A DNA stretch of 64,000 nucleotides from Blastomonas aquatica (GCF_014639875.1 NZ_BMGD01000003.1:744001-808000); one strand, 5' to 3'. Numbered from the stretch's first letter, positions 9,279 through 19,602 are shown. The notes: generated by a model from the sequence alone, not told the origin. Numbers and translations: made by a program.

Positions 9279-10568
9279 GTGGCCAATGTTACGGTGATCG
9301 GCGCCCAATGGGGCGATGAAGGCAAGGGCAAGATTGTCGACTGGTTGGCCGAGCGTGCCGATGCCGTGATCCGCTTTCAGGGTGGTCACAATGCCGGGCA
9401 TACGCTCGTCATCGGCGAGAAGGTGTTCAAGCTCTCGCTGCTGCCGTCGGGAATTGTGCGCGGGACTTTCAGTGTCATCGGCAACGGCGTCGTGCTCGAT
9501 CCCTGGGCGTTGCGCGACGAAGTCGCCAAGCTTCGCGGGCAGGGGGTCGAGATCACCCCCGACAATCTGGCCGTCGCAGACAACTGCCCGTTGATCCTGC
9601 CGTTCCATCGCGACCTTGATGCCTTGCGCGAGGATGCCAGCGGCCAGGGCAAGATCGGCACCACCCGTCGCGGCATCGGCCCGGCGTATGAGGACAAGGT
9701 CGGCAGGCGCGCGATCCGTGTGTGCGATCTGGCGCATCTCGATGCGCTCGATCCGCAGCTCGACCGGCTGTGCGCGCACCATGACGCTTTGCGCGCAGGC
9801 TTTGGTGAACCTCCCGTCGATCGTGCAGAGCTGCTGGCACAGCTGGCCGAGATCGCTCCGTTCGTGCTCGAGTTCGCGCAGCCGGTCTGGAAGCGCCTCG
9901 GCGAAATCCGCCGCGCAGGGGCGCGGATGCTGTTCGAAGGCGCACAGGGCGTGCTGCTCGATGTCGATCACGGCACTTACCCCTTCGTCACCTCGTCGAA
10001 CACCGTCACCGGGACCGCATCGGGAGGCAGCGGCCTTGGCCCCCAGGCCACCGGCTTCGTGCTGGGGATTGTCAAGGCCTACACCACCCGCGTCGGATCG
10101 GGGCCATTCCCGACCGAACTGCAGGACGAGGTCGGCCAGCGGCTGGGCGAGCGCGGGCATGAATTCGGTACCGTAACGGGGCGTCAGCGCCGGTGCGGAT
10201 GGTTCGATGCCACGCTGGTCCGGCAGAGCTGCGCGGTCGCAGGCGTGACCGGCATCGCACTGACCAAGCTCGACGTGCTCGATGGCTTTGCCAAGCTCAA
10301 GATCTGCACCGGCTACCGGCTCAACGGCAGGGTGCTCGACTATTTTCCCGCGCACGCCGGCGATCAGGCTGCGGTCCAGCCGATTTACGAGGAGATGGAC
10401 GGCTGGCACGAATCGACCGCTGGAGCGCGCAGCTGGGTTGACCTACCCGCGCAGGCGATCAAATATATAAAGCGTGTCGAAGAGTTGATCCAGTGCCCGG
10501 TGGCCCTGGTTTCGACTTCGCCCGAACGCGATGATACGATCCTGGTACGCGATCCCTTTGCGGACTGA
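9279..10568 (+). CDS. purA: adenylosuccinate synthase
   Basis: Joins IMP and aspartate using GTP to form adenylosuccinate, the first committed step to AMP. 429 aa, usual length. Motifs: GDEGKGK near residue 13, [21 protein letters not shown], and VGSGPFPTE. The start is a GTG, with AAAAAGG at 9265-9270 as ribosome site; no ATG in frame fits. The leader (9219-9255) contains short GC-rich inverted repeats of uncertain meaning. A winged-helix regulator gene follows 24 bases downstream on the same strand. Confidence 0.97.
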   Translation: MANVTVIGAQWGDEGKGKIVDWLAERADAVIRFQGGHNAGHTLVIGEKVFKLSLLPSGIVRGTFSVIGNGVVLDPWALRDEVAKLRGQGVEITPDNLAVADNCPLILPFHRDLDALREDASGQGKIGTTRRGIGPAYEDKVGRRAIRVCDLAHLDALDPQLDRLCAHHDALRAGFGEPPVDRAELLAQLAEIAPFVLEFAQPVWKRLGEIRRAGARMLFEGAQGVLLDVDHGTYPFVTSSNTVTGTASGGSGLGPQATGFVLGIVKAYTTRVGSGPFPTELQDEVGQRLGERGHEFGTVTGRQRRCGWFDATLVRQSCAVAGVTGIALTKLDVLDGFAKLKICTGYRLNGRVLDYFPAHAGDQAAVQPIYEEMDGWHESTAGARSWVDLPAQAIKYIKRVEELIQCPVALVSTSPERDDTILVRDPFAD

Positions 10569-10573
10569 GGGAT

Positions 10574-10597
10574 GACATGAAGGGGGGATTTCATGTC
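10574..10597 (+). promoter_or_regulatory. inverted repeat enclosing the ribosome site of the regulator gene
   Basis: Perfect 8-bp inverted repeat GACATGAA / TTCATGTC with an 8-base loop. The loop contains the G-rich Shine-Dalgarno (10582-10587) and the right arm contains the start codon (10593-10595). It could be a translational control hairpin or a protein-binding palindrome for autoregulation. Confidence 0.5.
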
Positions 10598-11498
10598 GGA
10601 AAACGGGCGTACGCCCTTTAACGATGACGCACTCCCGACATCGGGAGCCCTCAATGTTGCGGTCGATACGCCATCGACCAGAAGGCTGGTTGAGGCTGCA
10701 GGCTGGGCGCCTGATCTGATCGCATCGGCGGGCAGCGCCGCGGCTGCGTCGGCCCAGATTTATGCGTTTGACTGGCAATGGGTCGTTCCGGGTCCGGAGG
10801 CACTTGCCGATATCCCGTCCGATGCGGGCCTGATGTGTCTGGTCAGCCTGGAGACGATCGACCTGGCCGATGTGCTGCTGGAGGGCCGCACTGCGGCGTG
10901 CATTTTTGGCGAAGATCGTTTGCTGATTGCCATCGCTTTGTCCGACCTTGCTGGCATCCTTCGCGGGGGAAGCGCCTTCGACAGCAACCGGGCCGAACGG
11001 GCCCGGCTTCAGGCATTGGCGCTTGAACTCGCGAGGCTCGCCGAGCAGCTGGGCGCGATCACCACGGGCAATGACGACACACCCGACGCGCTGGCCGAAC
11101 GCAATATGGCCTATCGCGCCGAGGCCCCTGCGGACCATGGCACGGCCATCCCGCCCGATCCGCAACGCATCCGGCATCTGATCAGCCTGCGCCGTTTGCG
11201 CGACCGGTTTTTCCCGTCGGATCTGTTCGCCGATCCGGCCTGGGATATCCTGCTCGATCTGGCGGCATCGCGGCTCGAGCATCGATCAGTATCGGTATCC
11301 AGCCTGTGCATCGCCGCTGCCGTGCCGCCGACCACCGCGCTGCGCTGGATCCGGATGATGACCGAACAGCAACTGCTCGAGCGCCGCGCCGATCCACTCG
11401 ATGCGCGGCGGATGTTCGTCGACCTTTCGAATCCTGCATTCGATCAACTGTGCGGCTGGTTTGCACTGATCGATGCACGCGGCGGTTTGGGTGGATAG
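10593..11498 (+). CDS. winged-helix domain protein, probable regulator
   Basis: 301 aa. The C-terminal third (about residues 200-290) looks like a MarR/winged-helix DNA-binding domain: DPAWDILLDLAASRLEH, then a helix-turn-helix around LCIAAAVPPTTALRWI, and a wing LLERRADPLDARRMFVDLS. The N-terminal 150 residues are Ala-rich with no recognised domain and may sense a ligand or mediate dimerisation. No membrane segments. It sits 24 bases after purA, probably in the same transcript. The target is unknown. Its translation start lies within an inverted repeat. Confidence 0.75.
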   Translation: MSENGRTPFNDDALPTSGALNVAVDTPSTRRLVEAAGWAPDLIASAGSAAAASAQIYAFDWQWVVPGPEALADIPSDAGLMCLVSLETIDLADVLLEGRTAACIFGEDRLLIAIALSDLAGILRGGSAFDSNRAERARLQALALELARLAEQLGAITTGNDDTPDALAERNMAYRAEAPADHGTAIPPDPQRIRHLISLRRLRDRFFPSDLFADPAWDILLDLAASRLEHRSVSVSSLCIAAAVPPTTALRWIRMMTEQQLLERRADPLDARRMFVDLSNPAFDQLCGWFALIDARGGLGG

Positions 11499-11528
11499 TC
11501 CCGGCCTAGCGTCGATTTGGCGGGATGG

Positions 11529-11556
11529 CTTGTTACTCGCGACGGTTGCGCCTAAT
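11529..11556 (+). promoter_or_regulatory. candidate RpoH-type promoter of hrcA
   Basis: CTTG, 18-base spacer, CCTAAT, ending eight bases before the hrcA ATG. This resembles the alphaproteobacterial heat-shock consensus (CTTG, 17-18 bases, CCTATAT) with a weaker -10 half. If used, transcription would begin almost at the start codon, giving a leaderless message; no ribosome site is seen. Confidence 0.4.
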
Positions 11557-11564
11557 TTGGCCGA

Positions 11565-12605
11565 ATGACCAGCCAGTTCACCGAACTGAACGACCGCGCA
11601 CGCGACGTTTTCCGTATCGTTGTTGAAAGTTATCTCGATACCGGGATGCCCGTCGGCTCGCGCACGATTTCGAAGTCTTCCATCGTCAACCTGTCGCCTG
11701 CCTCGATCCGCAACGTCATGCAGGACCTGGAGGAGCTCGGCCTGCTCGCCGCGCCGCACACCAGCGCAGGGCGGATGCCGACAGAGCAGGGGTTGAGGCT
11801 GTTTGTCGATGGCATGATGCAGGTAGCCGAGCCATCGTTCGAGGAACGCGCGGCGATCGAGAAGCAGCTTGATAATGCAGGTCCGATCGAGGCCGCGCTG
11901 GCGGCGACGACACAGGCGCTATCGGGGTTATCGGCGTGCGCAGGCATCGTCATGGTGCCGCGGCGCGAACCGGTGCTGCGACAGATGAGTTTTGTGCGGC
12001 TCTCCGATACGCAGGTGTTGGCGGTGCTGGTCGGCAATGATGGCAGCATCGAGAACCGCGTGCTCGAGATGAGCAGACGGGTGACCGATAGCATGCTGGT
12101 TCAGGCGGGCAACTTCATCACCGCACGATTGTCCGGGCGCAGCCTGTCGCAAGCGCTGCAGGCGTTGGAAGCGGAGATCAACAACGAACGCGATGCCCTG
12201 GATCAGGCAAGTTCTGACCTTGTCCGGCGCGGATTGGCGTTGTGGTCGCGCGACGGGCTCGACCGGCCGGTGCTGATCGTGCGCGGCCAGGCCAATCTGC
12301 TCGATAACGACGCGGTGGCGGATCTGGAACGGGTGCGCCGGCTACTGGACGAGCTTGAAGCGATGCAGGACATTGCCCATCTTCTCGACAGCGCACGGGA
12401 GGCAGCCTCGGCTCGAATCTTCATCGGCGCTGAAAACAAATTGTTTTCGCTTTCCGGATCATCCGTGATAGCGGCGCCATATCGCGACGGCGAGGGGCGC
12501 GTCGTCGGCGTGGTCGGGGTTATCGGCCCCACCCGCCTTAATTACGCGCGTATCGTCCCCATGGTGGACTTTACCGCGCAAAGCCTAACCAGATTGATGA
12601 AATGA
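11565..12605 (+). CDS. hrcA: heat-inducible transcription repressor HrcA
   Basis: Represses chaperone genes by binding the CIRCE operator, with activity dependent on GroEL. 346 aa. The N-terminal winged helix is clear (LNDRARDVFRIVVESYLDTG, then SPASIRNVMQDLEELG and HTSAGRMPT). The C-terminal part contains the IGPTRLNYARIVPMVDFTA signature. No CIRCE copy was seen before hrcA, grpE or dnaK, so its target (normally groESL) is probably outside the window. Its stop overlaps the grpE start as ATGA, so the two are coupled. Confidence 0.96.
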   Translation: MTSQFTELNDRARDVFRIVVESYLDTGMPVGSRTISKSSIVNLSPASIRNVMQDLEELGLLAAPHTSAGRMPTEQGLRLFVDGMMQVAEPSFEERAAIEKQLDNAGPIEAALAATTQALSGLSACAGIVMVPRREPVLRQMSFVRLSDTQVLAVLVGNDGSIENRVLEMSRRVTDSMLVQAGNFITARLSGRSLSQALQALEAEINNERDALDQASSDLVRRGLALWSRDGLDRPVLIVRGQANLLDNDAVADLERVRRLLDELEAMQDIAHLLDSAREAASARIFIGAENKLFSLSGSSVIAAPYRDGEGRVVGVVGVIGPTRLNYARIVPMVDFTAQSLTRLMK

Positions 12606-13228
12606 GCAGGACAGACGTGAATCAGGACGAAACAGTGAAGCAGGATGATTCCACCCCTAACGCCGATGACCACCGGTCGCTCGATCAGGAAGCCGCCGCA
12701 GAACTGGAAGGCGTGCCCGAGAGCCTGAAGGACCAGGGCGATGATCATTCGGCACTCGAAGAGCGAATCGCGGCGCTGGAAACCCAGCTTGCTGAAGCCA
12801 AGCAGGACGTGTTGTACGCGCGCGCCGACACCCAGAATGTTCGTCGCCGCCTTGAAAAGGATGCGCAGGACGCCCGCGCTTATGCCGCCACCGGCTTTGC
12901 CCGCGACATTCTGTCGGTGTCCGATAATCTCGCCCGCGCGCTGCAGCTGATCCCCGAGGACCTGCGCGAGGACGAGAAGTGGAAGGGGCTGGTCGTCGGG
13001 CTCGAGGCCACCGGTCGCGAACTCGACAACGTGTTTTCGAAGCACAGCATCACGCGCATCGCCGCGATGGGAATGCCGCTGGACCCGAACCAGCACCAGG
13101 CGATGATCGAGATCCCCAATGGCGATGCCGAGCCCGGTACCGTGGTCCAGGAACTCCAGGCAGGCTATATGATCAAGGACCGCCTGCTGCGCCCTGCGCT
13201 TGTCGCGGTTGCCAAGAAGCCCGATTGA
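12602..13228 (+). CDS. grpE: nucleotide exchange factor GrpE
   Basis: Releases ADP from DnaK in the chaperone cycle. 208 aa: an acidic, disordered N-terminus (residues 1-50), a long coiled coil (about 55-100) and the C-terminal beta domain with MGMPLDPNQHQAMIEI and GTVVQELQAGYMIKDRLLRPALV, the GrpE signature. The start overlaps the hrcA stop by four bases. The heat-shock genes continue at dnaK after a reversed two-gene insertion. It ends convergent with a minus-strand gene ten bases on. Confidence 0.96.
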   Translation: MSRTDVNQDETVKQDDSTPNADDHRSLDQEAAAELEGVPESLKDQGDDHSALEERIAALETQLAEAKQDVLYARADTQNVRRRLEKDAQDARAYAATGFARDILSVSDNLARALQLIPEDLREDEKWKGLVVGLEATGRELDNVFSKHSITRIAAMGMPLDPNQHQAMIEIPNGDAEPGTVVQELQAGYMIKDRLLRPALVAVAKKPD

Positions 13229-13238
13229 ATCGGCCGGT

Positions 13239-13706
13239 TCAGACCGGAAACGGCAGGATCTGCCGATAGGTAGTGAGCGGTGGTGCCCCTGGCACCCCGC
13301 CGCCCTGCTTCAGCAGAAACGCGTGGCGGACAAGTTCCGCCTGCTGTTCCAGGCCGTATTTGGCGAAGGACTGGCCCGGCTTGATCGCGTAGTCATAGCG
13401 GCAGAACGGGTGACGCTTCAGCGGCAGGAAGATGCCCTGCTGATACTGCCAGACATGCACCATTTCATGGATGAACAACCCCTGGCGGCTCAATCCCGCG
13501 CAGCTGAAATCATCGCAATAGGCGCTGCCGCCGGGATGAAAATGGATATGCCCCATCGGCGCCATGACTGTCTTGCGCGGCTGGAAGAATATCCATTTTT
13601 TCAGGCGGATCCGGACCTTGTCATACGCGATGCTCTCCCCGAAAACCGACCGGGCAAGAGCAACCTCCGCAGCTACCAGCGGCCTGTCGATAGGCTCGCG
13701 GCGCAT
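13239..13706 (-). CDS. Vgr-related, zincin-like protein
   Basis: 155 aa cytosolic-looking protein of the kind annotated 'vgr related protein' in alphaproteobacteria. It has an HExxH motif in LFIHEMVHVWQ (His80, Glu81, His84) and a downstream Glu (EQQAE, residues 120-124), which together fit a gluzincin metal site. No signal peptide. The function of the family is not known to me; the name does not imply a type VI role. Its start overlaps the stop of the PCuAC gene by one base (TAATG), so the two are coupled. Confidence 0.75.
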   Translation of the reverse strand: MRREPIDRPLVAAEVALARSVFGESIAYDKVRIRLKKWIFFQPRKTVMAPMGHIHFHPGGSAYCDDFSCAGLSRQGLFIHEMVHVWQYQQGIFLPLKRHPFCRYDYAIKPGQSFAKYGLEQQAELVRHAFLLKQGGGVPGAPPLTTYRQILPFPV

Positions 13707-14182
13707 TAATGATTCATGCCGCCTGCGGGGTCGCCGCCGTTTGTACCGGCGGGTGCGATCGCCCGGATCGCGGCGGTAGCCGCGATCTTCTCGCCGTTGG
13801 AAAAGGTGAACACGAACTCCGCATTGCCGCGATTGCGGGCACCTTCATCGATGCCCCACACCATAACGTGCTTTCCGCCGGGTTCGAATTCGACCTTGCC
13901 GCGGGTCGGGATGGCTGCAGCCCGCAACGGCCGCATCATCGACATGCCGTTCTCCTCGACCGTCTCATGCATTTCCAGGCGCAGGATCGAGGCTGAGCTC
14001 ACCGAGCGCAGTTCCGTGTCGGCGGGACCGCCGCGAACGGTGAAGTACAGTGCCGACGGGCTGTCCTTGACAGGCGAGAGCTGGATATAGGCCTTCTCCA
14101 CCAGCAGCTGCGCTGGCGGCTGACATCCGGCGAGCAGAGCCAGCGCCAGACCTGCAACGATCATAGAAAGCATGCGAAACAT
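13706..14182 (-). CDS. PCu(A)C-type periplasmic copper chaperone lipoprotein
   Basis: 158 aa. A lipobox LLAGC puts the lipidated Cys at residue 20. The PCuAC domain carries the copper motif with an MH pair (LRLEMHETVEENGMSMM), downstream Met and then HVM in KHVMVWG, the H(M)-x-M-x-HxM ligand set. Family members deliver Cu(I) to cytochrome oxidase. The C-terminal tail is Gly/Ala-rich ending MNH, a possible extra ligand. It is divergent from dnaK and coupled to the zincin-like gene. Assignment of copper binding is by motif. Confidence 0.88.
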   Translation of the reverse strand: MFRMLSMIVAGLALALLAGCQPPAQLLVEKAYIQLSPVKDSPSALYFTVRGGPADTELRSVSSASILRLEMHETVEENGMSMMRPLRAAAIPTRGKVEFEPGGKHVMVWGIDEGARNRGNAEFVFTFSNGEKIAATAAIRAIAPAGTNGGDPAGGMNH

Positions 14183-14269
14183 ATCGTTGCGGTCCTCTTA
14201 TCCAATTGTGTCGTCATCGGGCAGCCGGTCTCGCTGCCCTATACTGACGCGATGTAGATACTGCCACGC

Positions 14270-14297
14270 CTTGTGCCAAGCGAAAGCAACCCTATAT
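14270..14297 (+). promoter_or_regulatory. RpoH-type heat-shock promoter of dnaK
   Basis: CTTG, 17-base spacer, CCTATAT, followed by CCG. This is a near-perfect match to the alphaproteobacterial RpoH consensus, about 95 bases before the dnaK start codon. Confidence 0.75.
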
Positions 14298-14391
14298 CCG
14301 CCGACGGGGACGGAATCGCCGGATGCTTGGGGGCATGCTGGCGGTACGTAATCTTTCATCTGCATATCGAAAGTCACGTGGGAAAAGCACT

Positions 14392-16293
<1,902 letters not shown>

Positions 16294-16317
16294 TTGCCGG
16301 ATTGATGACCGACAGTC

Positions 16318-16380
16318 CGGCCGGGCGGGATGATCGTACAGGGGGGCTAAAACCACTCTGGCGGTCGTCCCGCCCGGTCG
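16318..16380 (+). promoter_or_regulatory. large stem-loop between dnaK and dnaJ
   Basis: Left arm 16318-16336 pairs with right arm 16362-16380 over 19 positions, including three G-U pairs, with a 10-bp perfect GC core. The loop is 25 bases and there is no T-tract. It fits a partial attenuator or RNA processing/stability element that lowers dnaJ relative to dnaK. Confidence 0.6.
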
Positions 16381-16401
16381 CTGCATGAAGAATCGCGACC
16401 G

Positions 16402-17541
16402 ATGACTATGGCCACTACCACTGATTATTATGAACTGCTCTGCGTCTCGCGCACCGCAGACGATGCCACACTCAAATCCGCCTATCGCAAGCTGGCGATG
16501 CAATGGCACCCTGATCGCAATCCCGGCGATGCGCACGCTGAGGCGCATTTCAAGGCGATCAGCCAGGCATATGACTGCCTGAAGGACCCACAGAAGCGCG
16601 CCGCATACGATCGTTTCGGGCATGAAGCCTATGAAAACGGCATGTCGGGCGGCGGCGGGCGTGGCGGTGCGGAGGGGTTTTCCGACCTTGGCGATATTTT
16701 CGACACCATCTTTGGCGGCGGTTTCGGCGGCGCGGGAGGAAGGCGCGGCCCGGCACGCGGCGCTGATCTGCGCTATGATATGGAGATCTCGCTGGAGGAG
16801 GCCTATCATGGCAAATCCAGCGAAATATCGATCGATGTCGCTGCAACTTGCGACACCTGCGACGGCAAGGGTGCCGAACCGGGCACCAAGGTGCGGACCT
16901 GCAACCTGTGCGGCGGCAGCGGCAAGATGCGCGCGCAACAGGGCTTTTTCGTGGTCGAGCGGACCTGCCCCAATTGCCATGGCTCAGGCCAGGTTATCGA
17001 GAACCCATGCCGCACCTGCCGGGGCGAGGGCCGGGTCGACAAGCAGCAGACGCTATCGGTCGATATCCCGCCCGGCGTCGACAACGGCACCCGGATCCGC
17101 CTGACCGGCAAGGGCGAGGCTGGGCCCAAGGGTTCGCCCCCGGGCGATCTGTACATTTTCATCCATGTCTCGCGCCACCGCATCTTTGAGCGCGACGGCA
17201 CGACGCTGGTGACCCGTGCGCCGATCAGCATCACGACAGCAGCGCTGGGTGGCGAGATCGAAATTCCAGGGCTCGATGGCAAGCGCCACCGGATCAACAT
17301 TCCCGCAGGAATTCAGTCGGGCAAGCAACTGCGCCAGCGTGGTGCGGGCATGCCCGTTCTACAGGGCAGGGGCACCGGCGATATGGTGATCCAGATCGAC
17401 GTTGAAACGCCGACGCGGCTGACCGCAAGGCAAAAGGAACTGCTGCGCGAGTTCCAGGACACCGAAACCGGTCAGGAAAGTCCGGAGAGCACCGGCTTCT
17501 TCGCCCGCCTCAAGGAAATGTGGGACGGTATCGGCGAGTAA
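16402..17541 (+). CDS. dnaJ: molecular chaperone DnaJ
   Basis: Hsp40 co-chaperone that delivers substrates to DnaK and stimulates its ATPase. 379 aa. The J domain has the HPD motif (WHPDRNPGD), then a Gly/Phe-rich linker (about 75-115), then four zinc-finger repeats CDTCDGKG, CNLCGGSG, CPNCHGSG and CRTCRGEG. The start may be 16402 or the second Met at 16408; neither has a clear ribosome site. Downstream genes are convergent. Confidence 0.98.
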   Translation: MTMATTTDYYELLCVSRTADDATLKSAYRKLAMQWHPDRNPGDAHAEAHFKAISQAYDCLKDPQKRAAYDRFGHEAYENGMSGGGGRGGAEGFSDLGDIFDTIFGGGFGGAGGRRGPARGADLRYDMEISLEEAYHGKSSEISIDVAATCDTCDGKGAEPGTKVRTCNLCGGSGKMRAQQGFFVVERTCPNCHGSGQVIENPCRTCRGEGRVDKQQTLSVDIPPGVDNGTRIRLTGKGEAGPKGSPPGDLYIFIHVSRHRIFERDGTTLVTRAPISITTAALGGEIEIPGLDGKRHRINIPAGIQSGKQLRQRGAGMPVLQGRGTGDMVIQIDVETPTRLTARQKELLREFQDTETGQESPESTGFFARLKEMWDGIGE

Positions 17542-17567
17542 GCACCTGAATTTTTGGGCTGACCCTG

Positions 17568-18107
17568 CTATTCGGGTGGGGTCAGCGCGGGCACGTTCTT
17601 CGCTGCATCCTCGGGCGTTATCCCCGGCGGCGGCGCAGCGGCGATTGTCTCCTCGCGCTGCATCACTCGCCCTGCGCGCTTGATCGCCGCGCGCACCCGC
17701 GGATGGGTTCCGCACCGGCACAGGTTGCGGATGGCAGCATCGATCTCGGCATCGCTGGGGTCGCTGTTCTTGCGAAGCAGCACACTCGCCGCGATGATCA
17801 TGCCTGGGGTGCAAAACCCGCATTGCACTGCCTGTTCCGCCACGAACGCCTGTTGCACCGGGTGGCTGCGATCGCGGCTCAGCGCCTCGATTGTGGTGAC
17901 ATAGCGCCCTTCGACTTCGGCGATGCTGACGAGGCACGATCGGATTGCCTCGCCATCGACCACCACCATGCATGCGCCGCAATCGCCATTGCCGCACCCA
18001 TATTTCGTGCCAGTCAGGTTGGATGCATCGCGCAACGCCCACAGCAGCGGTGTTGCCGGATCGAGCCGGTACTGTACCGGGCGGTCGTTGACGGTGAACT
18101 TGGTCAT
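17568..18107 (-). CDS. (2Fe-2S)-binding small subunit of a molybdenum hydroxylase, orphan
   Basis: 179 aa of the isoquinoline 1-oxidoreductase/aldehyde dehydrogenase small-subunit type. The plant-ferredoxin cluster uses Cys38, 43, 46 and 58; the helical second cluster uses Cys96, 99, 130 and 132. It should pass electrons from a molybdopterin subunit. No molybdopterin subunit or FAD subunit is encoded next to it: dnaJ is convergent on one side and an aldolase-like gene lies upstream. The tail (residues 150-179) is Pro/Ala-rich and acidic. Partner and substrate are unknown. Confidence 0.9.
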   Translation of the reverse strand: MTKFTVNDRPVQYRLDPATPLLWALRDASNLTGTKYGCGNGDCGACMVVVDGEAIRSCLVSIAEVEGRYVTTIEALSRDRSHPVQQAFVAEQAVQCGFCTPGMIIAASVLLRKNSDPSDAEIDAAIRNLCRCGTHPRVRAAIKRAGRVMQREETIAAAPPPGITPEDAAKNVPALTPPE

Positions 18108-18166
18108 AAGGTTAGCGCATAACCGGGCGGGATGGCCCTGTCATCCATCCCGCCACGGTGTGCGGT

Positions 18167-18928
18167 TCAATCGCGCCAGCTGGGATCGATCTTGTCGACC
18201 TTGCGCACCATCGCGGCAAAATCGGGAACGCCTGCGCCCATCGGCAGCTGCACCTGGCTCAAATCACGCTGGTGCACGTTGATCACGTCCTGTGAAACGA
18301 GGATAGGCTTGCCCATCGACATCGTGGCGAGCTGGATCTCGCACGCGCGCTGCAGCGCCCAATAAGTGATGAACGCCTCGGGTAGGGTCCGCCCCATGAC
18401 CACGGGCCCATGGTTCTTCAGCATCAAAATGCGCTTGCCGGTAACGGCTTCAACAAGGCGATCGCCCTCTTCCGAGCGGACGGTGACACCTTCGAAATCG
18501 TGATAGGCGATGTTGCCGATAAAGTTGCAGGCATAGAAATTGGTCGGCTGCAGCCCGCCTTCGACCGAGCACACCGCCATCGTCGCTGTGGTGTGGGTGT
18601 GGATGATGCAGTGCATGTCGGGCAGCCGCTTGTGGAACACGCTGTGCTGGGTGAAGCCGGCCTTGTTGACAGGGTAGGGCGATCCGTCGAGCTTTTCGCC
18701 TTCCGAGTTGATCTTGACCAGGTTGGATGCACACACTTCACTGAAGTGCAGTCCATAAGGGTTGATCAGGAAGGCGTCTTCCTCGCCCGGGACCTTCAAC
18801 GTGATGTGGTTGTAGATCATTTCGGACCAGCCCATCATGTCGAACACACGGTAGCATGATGCGAGCAGTTTGCGGGCTTCGTGCTCTTCGGTCGACATCT
18901 GGTTGGCGGGTTTCAATGCGGTGGCCAT
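18167..18928 (-). CDS. class II aldolase/adducin domain protein
   Basis: 253 aa cytosolic protein with the class II aldolase head fold. The zinc site is visible: HTHTTATMAV near residue 112 and KNHGPVVMGR near 172. The best-known relatives are fuculose-phosphate aldolase and many uncharacterised proteins called 'class II aldolase/adducin'. The substrate cannot be told. It shares its strand with the downstream 2Fe-2S gene, with a gap of about 60 bases, so they may be cotranscribed. A start at MATALKPANQ is followed closely by MSTEEHE. Confidence 0.88.
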   Translation of the reverse strand: MATALKPANQMSTEEHEARKLLASCYRVFDMMGWSEMIYNHITLKVPGEEDAFLINPYGLHFSEVCASNLVKINSEGEKLDGSPYPVNKAGFTQHSVFHKRLPDMHCIIHTHTTATMAVCSVEGGLQPTNFYACNFIGNIAYHDFEGVTVRSEEGDRLVEAVTGKRILMLKNHGPVVMGRTLPEAFITYWALQRACEIQLATMSMGKPILVSQDVINVHQRDLSQVQLPMGAGVPDFAAMVRKVDKIDPSWRD

Positions 18929-19266
18929 CGCGCTCTCCTGTGCTTATCGTTGGTAGCTCTATGCAACTTGTATCGCATAACAGGCATCGGCGATGCAATC
19001 AGGCAGGCAATAATTCGAGCTTATGCTGCCGAACAGCCCCGATGCCGTGATGCAATATACCGGGGGGCTCGGCTGAAAAACCGCGAAATGCCTTGAAAAG
19101 CCCGCGATGCACTGGTAACGGCCTGCTCGTGACCGACAGCCCGGTGGCTGGCGTGCCCTTGTTTATTGGCCTTTTAGCGATGGCTTCAGTGTCCGTTATC
19201 CGCGCCCCATGGCGTGGCGCGAGCGGATGATCTGGCCGCAATAGAATATGGAGCTGACGTAAGTTT
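18929..19266. other. 338-bp divergent region between aldolase gene and rpsU
   Basis: Must hold the promoters for both flanking genes. A loose GC-rich stem (19028-19040 with 19064-19073) with a bulge is present. I could not pick out a confident -35/-10 pair, tRNA or small RNA. Short reading frames here look like chance. Confidence 0.5.
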
Positions 19267-19473
19267 ATGCAGATTCTCGTACGCGATAACAATGTTGACC
19301 AGGCGCTGCGGGCGCTCAAGAAGAAGCTGCAGCGCGAAGGTGTGTATCGCGAGATGAAGCTGCGTCGGCATTACGAGAAGCCCTCGGAAAAGCGTGCCCG
19401 TGAAAAGGCTGCTGCCGTGCGTCGCGCGCGCAAGCTCGAGCGCAAGCGCATGGAACGTGACGGCGGCAAGTAA
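19267..19473 (+). CDS. rpsU: 30S ribosomal protein S21
   Basis: Small-subunit ribosomal protein S21, 68 aa, used for mRNA selection at initiation. The sequence [19 protein letters not shown] and the highly basic C-terminal half ([19 protein letters not shown]) are typical. It stands alone, with no dnaG or rpoD neighbour. A stem-loop follows it. Confidence 0.97.
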   Translation: MQILVRDNNVDQALRALKKKLQREGVYREMKLRRHYEKPSEKRAREKAAAVRRARKLERKRMERDGGK

Positions 19474-19496
19474 GCCCGTTACTGAATCACGACATT

Positions 19497-19521
19497 GGCG
19501 GATCGGGTAAACCGATTCGCC
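19497..19521 (+). terminator. stem-loop after rpsU
   Basis: Ten-base-pair stem with one G-U pair (19497-19506 with 19512-19521) and a five-base loop, 23 bases after the rpsU stop. No T-tract follows, so termination is only a possibility. Confidence 0.35.
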
Positions 19522-19602
19522 TGAATTGCTCTCGATCGGTTTTGCCAGTCTTCAAGGCGAATAAACCGGCGAGGGTTCGTGGTAAGATAACTGGAGGCTG
19601 CC

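Noticed and set aside
11499-11564. CIRCE operator for HrcA
   Set aside because: I searched for TTAGCACTC…GAGTGCTAA before hrcA, grpE and dnaK and saw none.
17558-17586. Terminator between dnaJ and the 2Fe-2S gene
   Set aside because: A perfect 8-bp repeat with a 13-base loop exists but lacks a T-run in either direction and overlaps the minus-strand stop, so I did not call it.
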